Shown piece by piece: positions 1-7,856 of a stretch of DNA of 64,000 nucleotides. A program made the translations under genes and the position numbers. Below the pieces are notes generated by a model. That model did no database searches, had not been told where the DNA came from, and saw nothing but the letters and a program-made list of their open reading frames with translations. The stretch lies in NCBI RefSeq assembly GCF_001654915.1, contig NZ_LXEQ01000003.1; one strand, written 5' to 3'. The stretch comes from Buttiauxella ferragutiae (GTDB lineage: Bacteria; Pseudomonadota; Gammaproteobacteria; Enterobacterales; Enterobacteriaceae). Position 1 is the first letter of the stretch. Each line of letters starts with the position of its first letter.

Positions 1-691
1 GGGAGTTATCCTGAGGCTGCAAGCCTAAATATGCAGTAATTTGACTGACTGCTGCAATCCCCAGCAAAACCCCGCCTTATACGCAGTTGTGCACAAAGTT
101 ATCCACAAAACTGATCGACTCTCCTTGATAAACTCATCTCAAAGTCAGTACTAACGTAATCAGCAACACCAGAAACGCCCCATGAAGACGCATTTTTCTG
201 CCTCACCGCTCATTTATATCCTTCGCGAAGCCGAGGTTGGCGTTCCTAACCGAGAGATCTGCCTTAAACATTCCACCTCCTGTTCTTCCTTCTATATATA
301 GAAGGCGTAAGAAGTTTGGCGACATGGAGAGATTGGCTTTTGATGGCGGCAACATCGTGCGTGAATGCATCCGGTCTTTCTCAAGTGAACAGTTGTTACA
401 GCCGAGCCACGATGAACCCCACACGCATCGTTCCTTTATAAGTACACTTCGGGCTTTCGGTACTACCTGCTTTCGGCCTGCGTCGATTCGCAGCTGTGTT
501 ATCAACTTAAACACCGCAAAAATGTAAAACGCATGCGAACCGGTTTACCTATATAAATGTACGCTGCACGATGATGTCTTTGTCGACCTGTTCGTGAACT
601 GCGTGATGGGTGCCTGGCGCGTAATAAAGAAGGAAATCGTTAAGCCGGTGATTTTCGCGGGGAACCCGGCTTGGGTGTTGCGGGATGTAGA
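1..691. other. Stretch without a supported gene
   Basis: No open reading frame here resembles a protein I recognise. A perfect DnaA-box sequence (TTATCCACA) lies at 99-107, with a weaker TTGTGCACA at 88-96, but one box alone does not make an origin. Positions 528-695 on the plus strand stay open for about 55 codons with a protein-like composition (the end reads NPAWVLRDVD) but have no ATG at the front. This could be the broken tail of a lost gene. The stretch probably belongs to a decayed integrated element. Confidence 0.4.
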
Positions 692-1027
692 TTAGCCCAA
701 CCACAAGGATGACTTTGCTTTTGCTTGAGCAAGGAGTTCCGTTTTATCCAGGTCAGATAGCTTTCCCCAACTTAATGTCAGCTCTGCTAATTGATCATCG
801 ACCATATAGAAATAAGCCAGTGGGACATCTAAAGCCGTAGCAAGCTGCTGCGCAATCTCGATGTTGGCCTGGTGAACACCCTTTTCATAACGATTGATGC
901 GCGTGCTCGCCACAAACTCATCGATCCCAGCAAGAATGCCAAGACTCTTTTGTGAGAGGCCTTTAGAAAGACGTGCAGCTTTTAAACGCTGGCAGAAGAT
1001 ATCAGGGTAATTGATAGAAGTTTTCAT
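692..1027 (-). CDS. XRE/Cro-C1 family HTH transcriptional regulator (copy 1)
   Basis: A 111-residue protein with a helix-turn-helix in residues 10-70 (FCQRLKAARLSKGLSQKSLG, then IDEFVASTRINRYEKGVH). The C-terminal third (LAYFYMVDDQLAELTL) looks like a dimerisation tail. It is a close paralogue of the next gene downstream in coordinate order (1111-1422): both start with MK/RT, share the order of motifs and carry the same DEFxASxRINRYE segment. Its start lies 3 nt from a palindromic operator, so autoregulation is likely. The ATG at 1027 is supported by the alignment of the two paralogues. Its targets are unknown. Such repressors are typical of phages and integrative elements. Confidence 0.85.
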   Translation of the reverse strand: MKTSINYPDIFCQRLKAARLSKGLSQKSLGILAGIDEFVASTRINRYEKGVHQANIEIAQQLATALDVPLAYFYMVDDQLAELTLSWGKLSDLDKTELLAQAKAKSSLWLG

Positions 1028-1080
1028 GGCTACGATAGTCGTAGCTTTACAGCGTAGCAGATACTACGAGTAACGTAGTC
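1028..1080. promoter_or_regulatory. Twin palindromic operators upstream of XRE copy 1
   Basis: Two inverted repeats of the form CTACG-N5-CGTAG occupy 1030-1044 and 1063-1079. Their centres are about 34 bp apart, near three helical turns. They sit directly upstream of the start of the regulator at 1027. The same pair with the same spacing precedes the paralogous regulator at 1111-1422. The location and symmetry suggest sites for the XRE proteins themselves. That is an inference. Confidence 0.7.
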
Positions 1081-1110
1081 TTGTAATAGATTGCCATCAC
1101 ACGCCGATGT

Positions 1111-1422
1111 TTAGCGGAGCAGTGCCAAAACGTCTTCCTGTAATTGCGAAGATGAACGGCTAAATAACAAAATCATCTCTGCCAGTTGCTCATCTTCCGT
1201 ATAGAAATAGGCAACAGGAACATTTAATACACAAGCCAAATGCTGTGCCGTTTGTATATCCACCTCATGAATTCCAAGCTCATAACGATTGATTCGAGCA
1301 CTCGCAGCAAACTCATCAATACCCGCCAAAACCCCCAGATTACGCTGTGATAACCCACGCGCAAGCCGTGAAGCTTTGAGCCTTTTGCAGAAGATTTCAC
1401 GGTAATTTGGTGTAGTTCTCAT
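1111..1422 (-). CDS. XRE/Cro-C1 family HTH transcriptional regulator (copy 2)
   Basis: A 103-residue paralogue of the 692-1027 protein. The HTH (FCKRLKASRLARGLSQRNLG; IDEFAASARINRYELGIH) and the VAYFYTEDEQLAEMIL tail align along the whole length. The copy ends slightly earlier. It is on the same strand and 83 nt upstream of copy 1, so the two probably arose by tandem duplication. Its start at 1422 lies 1 nt from a 17-bp palindrome. It is divergent from the Ner-like gene at 1522 and shares the control region with it, which suggests a small regulatory switch. Confidence 0.85.
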   Translation of the reverse strand: MRTTPNYREIFCKRLKASRLARGLSQRNLGVLAGIDEFAASARINRYELGIHEVDIQTAQHLACVLNVPVAYFYTEDEQLAEMILLFSRSSSQLQEDVLALLR

Positions 1423-1475
1423 AACTACGATATTCGTAGTTATTCTTTAGACACGATACTACGAATAACGTAGCA
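1422..1475. promoter_or_regulatory. Twin palindromic operators between XRE copy 2 and the Ner-like gene
   Basis: Inverted repeats lie at 1424-1440 (ACTACG-N5-CGTAGT, extendable to 1422-1442) and 1458-1474 (ACTACG-N5-CGTAGC). The centre spacing is about 34 bp, the same as in the 1030-1079 pair. The sites lie in the shared upstream region of two divergent regulators, so a protein bound here could control both. Confidence 0.7.
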
Positions 1476-1521
1476 TTTGTTTGTAGCAGTTCCATTTACA
1501 GGAAAGAGTCAGGAGGGAATC

Positions 1522-1779
1522 ATGACAAACAGCTGGCACAAAGCAGACATTATCGCGGGTTTACGTAAGAAAGGTACGTCGCTGGCAGCACTATCTCGGG
1601 CTGCTGGATTGAGCTCATCTACCCTAGCGAACGCTTTAACACGCCCCTGGCCGAAAGGGGAATTTTTGATAGCCGAGGCGCTAGGGATACATCCGAGTGA
1701 GATTTGGCCGGAGAGGTATTTTAGGGAGGATGGGGAGCCGTTTGATCGAGCGAGTTTAATTAGAAAGGCGAGATCATAG
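1522..1779 (+). CDS. Ner/Nlp-like winged HTH DNA-binding protein
   Basis: An 85-residue protein of the Mu Ner / Nlp (SfsB) family. The family signature KKGTSLAALSRAAGLSSSTL, then NALTRPWPKGE and ALGIHPSEIWPERY, covers most of the protein. The ATG at 1522 is chosen because AGGAGGG lies 4 nt upstream. An upstream in-frame start at 1477 lacks such a site. It is transcribed away from XRE copy 2 across the twin operators. Ner-type proteins usually act as early repressors in phages. Here it may be a remnant of the regulatory switch of a mobile element. Confidence 0.85.
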   Translation: MTNSWHKADIIAGLRKKGTSLAALSRAAGLSSSTLANALTRPWPKGEFLIAEALGIHPSEIWPERYFREDGEPFDRASLIRKARS

Positions 1780-1980
1780 TTCGAAGGGCTCAATTCACCT
1801 TGAGCCCCACGAAGAAGGCCATGGTTTGTATGTGCATGGTTTTGCATACAATTTCCGTATTTTTATCACTTGTATTGCAGCGCTCATACTGGTTTGTAGC
1901 GTATTTGCTGCTCTCACCGTTTTTAACTGCTGTGATAAATATAATCCGGTTGACTTATGTTGACTGAAAAAGCGAGAGGA

Positions 1981-2055
1981 GCCTTGCGGGGACTGGATTT
2001 TAGACAAAAAAAGACCTCAGTTGAGGTCTATTTACATACTAATGGTGCGAAGGCC
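1981..2055. repeat. Distal attachment-site repeat (att, far from the integrase)
   Basis: About 75 bp closely matching 22997-23073. It includes the tRNA-Leu downstream terminator hairpin (GACCTCA-GT-TGAGGTC) and the last part of the tRNA 3' end (TGGTGC-GAAGGCC, with one base missing relative to the intact copy). This is the expected product of site-specific integration at the tRNA 3' end. Weaker similarity (GGTTGACTT, TTGA, GAAAA) continues left of 1981 and resembles the integrase-proximal arm at 22962-22996. The DNA to the left may therefore be another related element. Confidence 0.85.
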
Positions 2056-2172
2056 GCACCGCGATTTACGCCATAACCAATTGAAATAAATGAATTTATA
2101 AAAAAAAGTAATCACAATGTATACTCACATGTATACTCAACGCGATTACCTGTGAATACAGCTAGCTAAAAA
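2056..2172. other. Right flank of distal att, no gene
   Basis: A short A+T-rich gap with a near-inverted ACATGTATACTC / GTATACTCA motif at about 2117-2140. The same GTATACTC words occur upstream of the integrase at 22890-22940. They may be integrase or excisionase arm sites, but this is only a resemblance. Confidence 0.3.
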
Positions 2173-2970
2173 CTACTCTTCATCTTCTTCCACAGGCTCC
2201 AGCGCGTCAAGTACGACTCGCACCATAGCAATAGAACCAATTCGGATAAAAGCATCTTCTCCATCTTCGTCGGTTAGCATATAACGATCTGTGGTTTCAG
2301 GTTCGCAGTCCAGCTTTTCAAAGAACGCATTCAACTGACCGATATTATCCGTCTCTTCGTTTTGCGGTGCATCAGGCTCAACGCTCAGTGGAATCACTGG
2401 GCCACCGTTCACCAAGGTGATATGGACATTAAAATAATCATCTTCGTAATCATCATCTTCTTCAGCAACGATTGGCGGTAGGCCATCAGACAAGAACTGG
2501 TGAAATACCACTTCACGCATGTTTAACGCATAGCGATACTGGTCCGAGTCAAAGACAAAAAACCGCTCTACATTTGGGCTAGCTGTTTCCTGGAAATAAT
2601 AATAAAACCGCCGCTTATCCGCAGCAGAGATGGGCAACAATAAATAGTCCTGCAGCCCCTGTAGCCAAAGTTTTACGGTCCAGAGACCGCTATCCATTTC
2701 AATGCCACTTGTAGCTATTACCTCAAGATCTTCATCGGTTTTACGACGCTTCTTACGGAAGTCGTCTATCAACCGATCGCTTTCCGGGAACACGACGTTT
2801 AGAGGTTTATCCAGAGCATTGCATATTGCCTGAGCAAGGCCCAACTTTGCTGCAACCTTCCCGGTTTCGATGCGCTGGATTTGCTGCTGGCTGGTGCCGA
2901 CCATAAACGCCAGTTCGCGCTGAGTGATCGACAATTGGGTACGAAGCTGTTTGATGTTGTTCTGTAACAT
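2173..2970 (-). CDS. HTH-type regulator with an acidic C-terminal domain
   Basis: Starting at the ATG at 2970 (MLQNNIKQLRTQL) gives 265 residues. The GAGAAGAG stretch 6-13 nt upstream favours this start over the one at 3033. Residues 1-60 are an XRE-type HTH (ITQRELAFMVGTSQQQIQRI). The rest is a mixed domain with a very acidic segment (EEDDDYEDDYFN) and an acidic end (EPVEEDEE). I do not recognise the C-terminal domain. It is the last island gene before the distal att and is transcribed in the same direction as the DUF4942 gene. Confidence 0.8.
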   Translation of the reverse strand: MLQNNIKQLRTQLSITQRELAFMVGTSQQQIQRIETGKVAAKLGLAQAICNALDKPLNVVFPESDRLIDDFRKKRRKTDEDLEVIATSGIEMDSGLWTVKLWLQGLQDYLLLPISAADKRRFYYYFQETASPNVERFFVFDSDQYRYALNMREVVFHQFLSDGLPPIVAEEDDDYEDDYFNVHITLVNGGPVIPLSVEPDAPQNEETDNIGQLNAFFEKLDCEPETTDRYMLTDEDGEDAFIRIGSIAMVRVVLDALEPVEEDEE

Positions 2971-3113
2971 GGCATCGCTCTTCTCATGAGGTTGATGGCT
3001 GACATTAAAACACAAAAACGCGTAAATACACATTTATGTGTTTTCAGATAGAAATTTGTCATAAGTGTGGAAGATTTAAAAAGCCCTCACCCAAAAGAGA
3101 AGACCTTTTACAC

Positions 3114-3959
3114 TTACTTAGCAGCCAGCATCCCCGGATAGTGCTTCGCAATGATCTCATTCATCTTTTCTACCAAGTCGGGTCGTTTGAAGGTGATATG
3201 CCCCGATCCCTTCTGGAAGTAGCGTATCGACAGATACTCATCTTCGTATACGGTACTGTGTTGCTTGCTGATATGGTCGGCTAATCTGACGCTGAGATCG
3301 TGACGGTTTTCGGGAAGAGGCTTACCATCAAGCAGATTCAGCATACGATCTAAATCCGCTAACTGATCCCGTCGTTTTCCATGTAGTAAACCAAATCCCC
3401 AGCGGTCATGTTTCACGAGAGCGTTGACGATGATCTTTCTGCCAAACCGGCACGGCGAGTTCGACCTGTAATCCCAGCTCAAGCTTTTGAAGACGTTGAT
3501 GATCCCACGCTCAAATACGTCGTCTTTGCTGTGGTGCAGCTGTCTGAAGGTGCTGAGAATATTCTCTTCACTGATGGCCGGGATATCATCCCGCTCAAGA
3601 GTTCGGTTCCATTCATCGCGAGCCGCAGCGTCCATCAGGGCGATCATGCCGGATTTCTTCATCAAATCCCGCCAGATACTACGGTCGAGATTGCAGGTGA
3701 TAACTTTCATGCCGGTGTTCTCTTTCTCAAGCAACCAACAGCCACAGCGGTAGCCATCACGCATTGCCCAGTCCTGCGCGGTTTGCCCGCCAATACTCTC
3801 GGTCAGTGCAGAGATATCAGCGAGCTGGTGGATCATCGTCCTGATTTGTTCCAGCGCGGAATTGCGCTTGGTAACAATACGTTCAATGCTGGTGGAACTG
3901 ATAAGCTCGGTATGGCCCGTCAGTACGTCGGATTCTGTGCAAGTTAATGGTTCAGACAT
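3114..3959 (-). CDS. DUF4942 domain protein
   Basis: A 281-residue protein matching the DUF4942 family often found at the end of the CbeA/CbtA cassette in enterobacterial islands. A typical segment is residues 70-110 (DGYRCGCWLLEKENTGMKVI). A later stretch (FGLLHGKRRDQLADLDRMLN) resembles the methyltransferase-like half of family members, but I see no catalytic motif I can defend. The ATG at 3959 is preceded by GGAAAGAAAC. It is likely co-transcribed with the upstream cassette genes. Its molecular role is unknown. Confidence 0.8.
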   Translation of the reverse strand: MSEPLTCTESDVLTGHTELISSTSIERIVTKRNSALEQIRTMIHQLADISALTESIGGQTAQDWAMRDGYRCGCWLLEKENTGMKVITCNLDRSIWRDLMKKSGMIALMDAAARDEWNRTLERDDIPAISEENILSTFRQLHHSKDDVFERGIINVFKSLSWDYRSNSPCRFGRKIIVNALVKHDRWGFGLLHGKRRDQLADLDRMLNLLDGKPLPENRHDLSVRLADHISKQHSTVYEDEYLSIRYFQKGSGHITFKRPDLVEKMNEIIAKHYPGMLAAK

Positions 3960-4035
3960 GTTTCTTTCCTTTATATAAATGAAAAACGCCAGCCGGGTCA
4001 GGGCTGGCGCTTATGCAGTTTGGTTTGATGGGAGA

Positions 4036-4239
4036 CTACGGTTTATTGACGTTGTGCAGGAGCTGAAGATGGCGAAGATCCCGGACATCGTTCCTTGCCT
4101 GCTGGATGCAGGGTAAGAGCGTGGCGGAATCGGTTCTGTCTTCGTCGTTATCGAAAATGAGCCCAGACTCACAGTCGATATTGTCCTGCAGCCAGTCAAT
4201 CAGGATATTGAGTGCAGCTTCGGTAGTGAGTACCAGCAT
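4036..4239 (-). CDS. DUF957 family protein
   Basis: A 67-residue protein with the family pattern LTTEAALNILIDWLQDNIDC, FDNDEDRTDSATLLPCI and a helical end. Short DUF957 proteins sit between the CbtA toxin and DUF4942 in many CP4-like islands. This one occupies the same slot, directly downstream of the DUF5983 gene. Its function is unknown. The start at 4239 has only a weak ribosome site (CAGG). Confidence 0.75.
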   Translation of the reverse strand: MLVLTTEAALNILIDWLQDNIDCESGLIFDNDEDRTDSATLLPCIQQARNDVRDLRHLQLLHNVNKP

Positions 4240-4269
4240 GGGGTTACCTGTGATAATGGATGGAGGGAT

Positions 4270-4663
4270 CTACCAGTCGAAGATCTCAAAACCCGGCAGC
4301 AGTTCACCAAAGGCATCGAAGTGAATGATGCTCAACTGATAGCGGCGCATCAGGGTGACAATCAACAGGCGAGCGGCTTTTGACAGCCCGAGCCTGTCGT
4401 GATAGCCGATGCAGCAGGTCGTTATCCTCGCGGGTGATATGTGCGGCACTACACTGAATGCCGTGATAGCGGGCGTTGGCAGGAAGCGGAGCTTCGACTA
4501 GCAGCTTTCCGGGCTCATCAGCAATACGCAGTGAATAGCCGTTATCGCAGACCACATCAATCAGTTGGGCCAGTTCAATGCCATCAATCTCAACGGCGAT
4601 TCGACCCATGTTCAGCACCAGAACATTGATACTGTCGGCTTCCACGTTGAGTGACAGTTTCAT
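4270..4663 (-). pseudogene. DUF5983 family gene, frameshifted with an internal deletion
   Basis: The start frame (ATG at 4663) encodes the family N-terminus (MKLSLNVEADSINVLVLNMG; GYSLRIADEPGKLLVEAPLP; GIQCSAAHITREDNDLLHR). It then runs into an unrelated tail, ending at 4304. A different frame from about 4420 down to 4270 encodes the family C-terminus (RLGLSKAARLLIVTLMRRY, then IIHFDAFGELLPGFEIFDW and a stop at 4270-4272). As I recall the family, the two halves are normally joined in one protein of about 165 residues. Here about 25-30 residues and the frame are lost at the junction. The start overlaps the end of cbtA by 4 nt. Confidence 0.75.
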
Positions 4664-5037
4664 GGTTGCTCCTGTCGGTGATTGCCACGAGTGATATTGC
4701 TGATGGTTTTATACCCCTGACGCTGCATCAGACCGGTCGCGCGACGGGCGCGAAGAATGTCGATGCTGCCAATCAGCGGCGACTGTTCGTCCATGGTAAA
4801 ACCCATGCGGTCGGTACGCACCAGGTCGTACTTTTCGACGATGAAGTTCACGGCGTCACAGAGTGAAATCCCCGCGTCGATGTGCTCCTGAATCACGCCA
4901 TCGTTGCCAAACGGTGTGTCGCTGAGGGTCAGACCGTAGTGGTGGTCGAACAGATATGTCAGTAGCGTCTGCCAGATTTCGACAGGCACAGGACGTGATG
5001 ATGCCGCCCTGAACGAGAGTAAAGGTAGGGTTTGCAT
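4660..5037 (-). CDS. cbtA: CbtA/YeeV-type toxin
   Basis: 125 residues, the usual length of CbtA (YeeV/YkfI/YpjF). Landmarks are MQTLPLLSFRAASSRPVPVE, IWQTLLTYLFDHHYGLTLSD, FGNDGVIQEHIDAGISLCDA and ILRARRATGLM. Family members inhibit polymerisation of the cytoskeletal proteins FtsZ and MreB, causing rounded, swollen cells. The cognate antitoxin CbeA lies immediately upstream (5092-5481), in the normal order. This is a type IV toxin-antitoxin pair in E. coli. The ATG at 5037 follows AAAGAGAACATC. No key part appears to be missing. Confidence 0.93.
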   Translation of the reverse strand: MQTLPLLSFRAASSRPVPVEIWQTLLTYLFDHHYGLTLSDTPFGNDGVIQEHIDAGISLCDAVNFIVEKYDLVRTDRMGFTMDEQSPLIGSIDILRARRATGLMQRQGYKTISNITRGNHRQEQP

Positions 5038-5091
5038 GATGTTCTCTTTATGAGGTGAAACGAAGGAAGGTGGTGGTGTTGCCGGAGGCCG

Positions 5092-5481
5092 TTACAGGTC
5101 TGGTGAATACGCTGCTGGCGGTTCTCCCGGATAAATCGCGAGGTAGATATAACCGCAACTGCCCAGCGTGTCGGCTTCACAGATAAGGCCATTGTGATAC
5201 AACGTGACGCAGCGTTGCTGGCGTGGGTTGAGTTCACCGGAAACCAGCTTCAGCTCAAGTTCTTTGAGCATCAGTGAGAATGCTTGGTCAAGCTGGCGTA
5301 AATGCGCATCGTTGAATTTACCCGCAATACTGGCGCGGTCGGCAAGGTAGTACAGGCGGTTACCCTCCTGAATGAGGCGTGCGCCAAACAGCGGGGCGAT
5401 GGGGCGACTCAGGCCCCACCAGGGAGAAACGGTATTATTCTGCGGCATCACCTCGGTCACGGTGTTTTCAGTGTCTGGCAT
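5092..5481 (-). CDS. cbeA: CbeA/YeeU-type antitoxin
   Basis: 129 residues with the CbeA family landmarks WWGLSRPIAPLFGARLIQEG, NRLYYLADRASIAG, FNDAHLRQLDQAF and RQQRCVTLYHNGLICEADTL. Known homologues oppose CbtA by stabilising FtsZ/MreB filaments rather than by binding the toxin. The gene precedes cbtA by 54 nt. The start at 5481 has AAGGAA 7 nt upstream. Confidence 0.93.
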   Translation of the reverse strand: MPDTENTVTEVMPQNNTVSPWWGLSRPIAPLFGARLIQEGNRLYYLADRASIAGKFNDAHLRQLDQAFSLMLKELELKLVSGELNPRQQRCVTLYHNGLICEADTLGSCGYIYLAIYPGEPPAAYSPDL

Positions 5482-5512
5482 TTAAGTGTTCCTTAAAAGT
5501 GACGGTAAGTGC

Positions 5513-5734
5513 TTAATTCAGCGTGACGCTGCGCAGCACCACATACGGGCCATAACGGTCCTGGCGACGTTCAGCGAAAACCGCCAACACACCGCTGATG
5601 TCCTGTACCTCCCGCCCAGCGTAGTGGCAGATGCTGCCGCTCCACTTGTACTTTCCGGTGCAAAAGCGAAACAACCGGGCCTGTGGATGCTGACGGTAAA
5701 TCGCCATAGCCTGACGTTTGGGGATTATTTTCAT
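5513..5734 (-). CDS. yeeT: YeeT-like DUF987 protein
   Basis: 73 residues from the ATG at 5734 (a GTG one codon earlier is also possible; AAGGAG lies just upstream of both). MKIIPKRQAMAIYRQHPQAR, LFRFCTGKYKWSGSICHYAG and YGPYVVLRSVTLN match the DUF987 family, and the length equals E. coli YeeT. It always travels between the RadC-like gene and cbeA in CP4 elements. No function has been established. Confidence 0.9.
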   Translation of the reverse strand: MKIIPKRQAMAIYRQHPQARLFRFCTGKYKWSGSICHYAGREVQDISGVLAVFAERRQDRYGPYVVLRSVTLN

Positions 5735-5745
5735 CACCGGTCTCC

Positions 5746-6225
5746 TTACAGCCAGCCACGTTCAGCGAGCGAGACAATCTCCATCCCACCCACCACCAGG
5801 TGATCCAGCAGGCGGATGTCCACCAGGTCCAGCGCCTGCTTAAGACGTTCTGTGATCCGTCTGTCTACGTCGCTGGGCTCAGCCAGCCCTGACGGGTGGC
5901 AGTGTGCAACGAGAATGGCAGCAGCATTATGTTTCAGTGCCGCCTTCACCACCTCCCGTGGATGGATCTGCGTATGGTTGATGGTGCCGGTGAAGAGAGT
6001 TTCATGCGCAATCAGCCGGTGCTGGTTATCGAGGAAGAGCGCGGTAAATTCTTCACGTTCCTGTGAGGCAAGATGCAGGCGCAGCCAGTCACGTACTGAG
6101 CTACTGGAGGTAAATGGCGCACCGGGTTCGCGTAGCTGGCGCTCCAGTAGGGTTAGTGCCTCCCGGATGGTGTGCTGTGCGGATGCCGGTAATCCGGCAG
6201 CAAACAGCGGTAGCTGTTGTTCCAT
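5746..6225 (-). CDS. RadC/YeeS family JAB-domain protein
   Basis: 159 residues from the ATG at 6225 (GAGG 9 nt upstream). Residues 45-159 form the RadC JAB/MPN domain. The metal-binding motif reads HCHPSGLAEPSDVD (HxHP-S-x(n)-D), preceded by an ExxFxxLFLDxxHR strand. Mobile-element paralogues of RadC are common next to yeeT and antirestriction genes (YeeS, YfjY, YkfG). The intact motif suggests a folded metal-dependent domain. The biological role is unproven, and a classic DNA-repair role for RadC was not upheld. Confidence 0.9.
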   Translation of the reverse strand: MEQQLPLFAAGLPASAQHTIREALTLLERQLREPGAPFTSSSSVRDWLRLHLASQEREEFTALFLDNQHRLIAHETLFTGTINHTQIHPREVVKAALKHNAAAILVAHCHPSGLAEPSDVDRRITERLKQALDLVDIRLLDHLVVGGMEIVSLAERGWL

Positions 6226-6236
6226 AGTGTCTGACC

Positions 6237-6719
6237 TCAGTCGATGATGTGCATGATGGCGCTGCATTCCGCGTGGCTGAGCGCGTAATCCCGCAGACGG
6301 TAATAGTGTTCCGTCATGGCATCGCATCCGGTAAGCATGGCGTGGTGGCTGTAAGTCATCAGACAGACGGCAATACCGGCGGCTTCGGCGCTGAGTTCAC
6401 CACCGTTACCGTTCATGGTGTTGAACAGCGACCATTTTTCATCGGTATCCTCATTCGCCTCCGGGGCCATAAAAGCACCGCCGTTGCTCAGCGTGTAAAA
6501 CTGCCAGATACCCCCGCAGTAGTCCGCGCAGAAGCGGTCCATCCAGGCGAAGATATGTGGCTCAAGGATTATCCATTGTGGGATGTTACCAAAGTACTGC
6601 GGCCAGAATTCCACTCGTTGTTCATCCGGAACGAGTGTGGCGGCTAATACCGGTATGGAGTCATCACCGGTAGAGGGATACAACAGGTTGTTATCGTTAA
6701 GATGAATCATGTCCGTCAT
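6237..6719 (-). CDS. ArdB/KlcA family antirestriction protein (YafX/YfjX-like)
   Basis: 160 residues from the ATG at 6719 (AAGGA 9 nt upstream). Landmarks are ATLVPDEQRVEFWPQYFGNI, LEPHIFAWMDRFCADYCGGI, WQFYTLSNGGAFMAPE and LSAEAAGIAVCLMTYSHHA. ArdB/KlcA proteins protect incoming DNA from type I restriction systems. Its position before the RadC-like gene follows the standard CP4 order. Its presence in an island that also carries a restriction-like pair is noteworthy. Confidence 0.92.
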   Translation of the reverse strand: MTDMIHLNDNNLLYPSTGDDSIPVLAATLVPDEQRVEFWPQYFGNIPQWIILEPHIFAWMDRFCADYCGGIWQFYTLSNGGAFMAPEANEDTDEKWSLFNTMNGNGGELSAEAAGIAVCLMTYSHHAMLTGCDAMTEHYYRLRDYALSHAECSAIMHIID

Positions 6720-6904
6720 GGTTGTTTTCCTTTTGTCAGGGTCATCAGCGCACTCCCGATGAGCGGGAGCATGTGAGTCGTGTAATTGGGGGAGCAGATG
6801 TGCCGTGTTACCGGCGGGTGATATCAGCAAGCGGTACGTTCAGATGTGAGCGTGGGCAGAACTGTGCATAACCATCGACATCTCTTTCGCTGGAGCGTGC
6901 CGCA
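6720..6904. other. Gap between YafZ-like and antirestriction genes
   Basis: The gap contains the promoter/leader side of the antirestriction gene. An inverted pair GCGCACTCCCGATGAGCGGGAGC at about 6749-6771 (core CTCCCG / CGGGAG) may end transcription of the YafZ-like gene. There is no T run. Confidence 0.3.
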
Positions 6905-7723
6905 TCAGCTCAGCGCCTGCTGCAGTTCTTCCGCCATCACCCACAAGGCCCGGTTCAGTTTAAGGTCACCGTCTATACCGTTGACGGCGCGGGTGCGGCG
7001 ACGTTTACCTTGTGCAGAGCGTCCGGGCAGTCCGCCCTTGCTAAGGTTCTCCTGCAGGCGGTTAAAAACCGTCCAGAGGTCATTTTTCTCATCCTGCCAG
7101 CGACGGGGGGAGAGCGCCTGCGCTTCGGTTACCGCCTGATGCTCTTCGCCAAAACGATACGTCAGCGCAGCCTTCGCCAGCGCCTGCTGTGCCGGCGGCG
7201 GGAGCAGCAGCGACTGCATGGCCTCGCGCTTTTCCTCCACCTGGTCAAACACCCCGAGGACTTCGTAAGCGCCTTCAATAACTCTCTCCACCACGTTGCC
7301 CCGGTGTGGTACGCGAATTTCGCCAAACGACTGCCCGCAAACCAAGGAATTGGTGCAGACGCTGCGGAATATGCCCGGCAGCAACTGAAAACTCGATGCA
7401 CCATCATGGCTGTTGAGGATGATGATTTCCGGTACCTGCTGGCCGTTTATCTGCCCGGCGCGACGCAGGCGCAGCATATGCTTTGTATGCTCCCGGCGTC
7501 CGGGGTCACGTACACGCGACTGGCAGGCGAAGAAGGGCTGAAAACCTTCGCGCTGCAGGTTTTCGAGCAGGGTAATCGTGGGGATATAGGTGTACTTCTC
7601 GCTCCTGGAATTGTGCTTGTCTTCACCAAAGACGCTGGGAACATGCTGGTGTAATTCTTCGTGGGTGAGCGGACGGTCACGACGTATCTGGTTGGTTCGG
7701 CCAAAGCGGCTGGCTAATCGCAT
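6905..7723 (-). CDS. YafZ/YfjQ family DUF932 protein
   Basis: 272 residues from the ATG at 7723, which has AAGGAG 8 nt upstream. The 7903 start is rejected because it adds an unrelated tail. The match to YafZ/YfjQ is clear throughout: MRLASRFGRTNQIRR, VPSVFGEDKHNSRSEKYTYI, RVRDPGRREHTKHMLRLRRA, LNSHDGASSFQLLPGIFRSV and LLLPPPAQQALAKAALTYRF. DUF932 proteins are common on plasmids and islands. They may act in DNA metabolism, but no activity is established. It lies upstream of ardB in the usual cassette order. Confidence 0.93.
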   Translation of the reverse strand: MRLASRFGRTNQIRRDRPLTHEELHQHVPSVFGEDKHNSRSEKYTYIPTITLLENLQREGFQPFFACQSRVRDPGRREHTKHMLRLRRAGQINGQQVPEIIILNSHDGASSFQLLPGIFRSVCTNSLVCGQSFGEIRVPHRGNVVERVIEGAYEVLGVFDQVEEKREAMQSLLLPPPAQQALAKAALTYRFGEEHQAVTEAQALSPRRWQDEKNDLWTVFNRLQENLSKGGLPGRSAQGKRRRTRAVNGIDGDLKLNRALWVMAEELQQALS

Positions 7724-7856
7724 TAGGTAAACTCCTTGATGAATGGCATAAACGCAGACGGGCCATACCCCCGGAAGGAAGCATGGCCTGGTGATCTGCG
7801 TAGCTGTGAGGGAGAAATAGTGGTAGTGCTGGTTGCAGCTATTGCTGCCGTGGCCT

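Noticed and set aside
88..107. Replication origin suggested by a DnaA box
   Set aside because: A single perfect box plus one weak one, with no A+T-rich unwinding element or replication gene.
237..527. Possible gene on the plus strand (and 203-514 on the minus strand)
   Set aside because: Overlapping open frames on both strands with no ribosome site and no recognisable motif.
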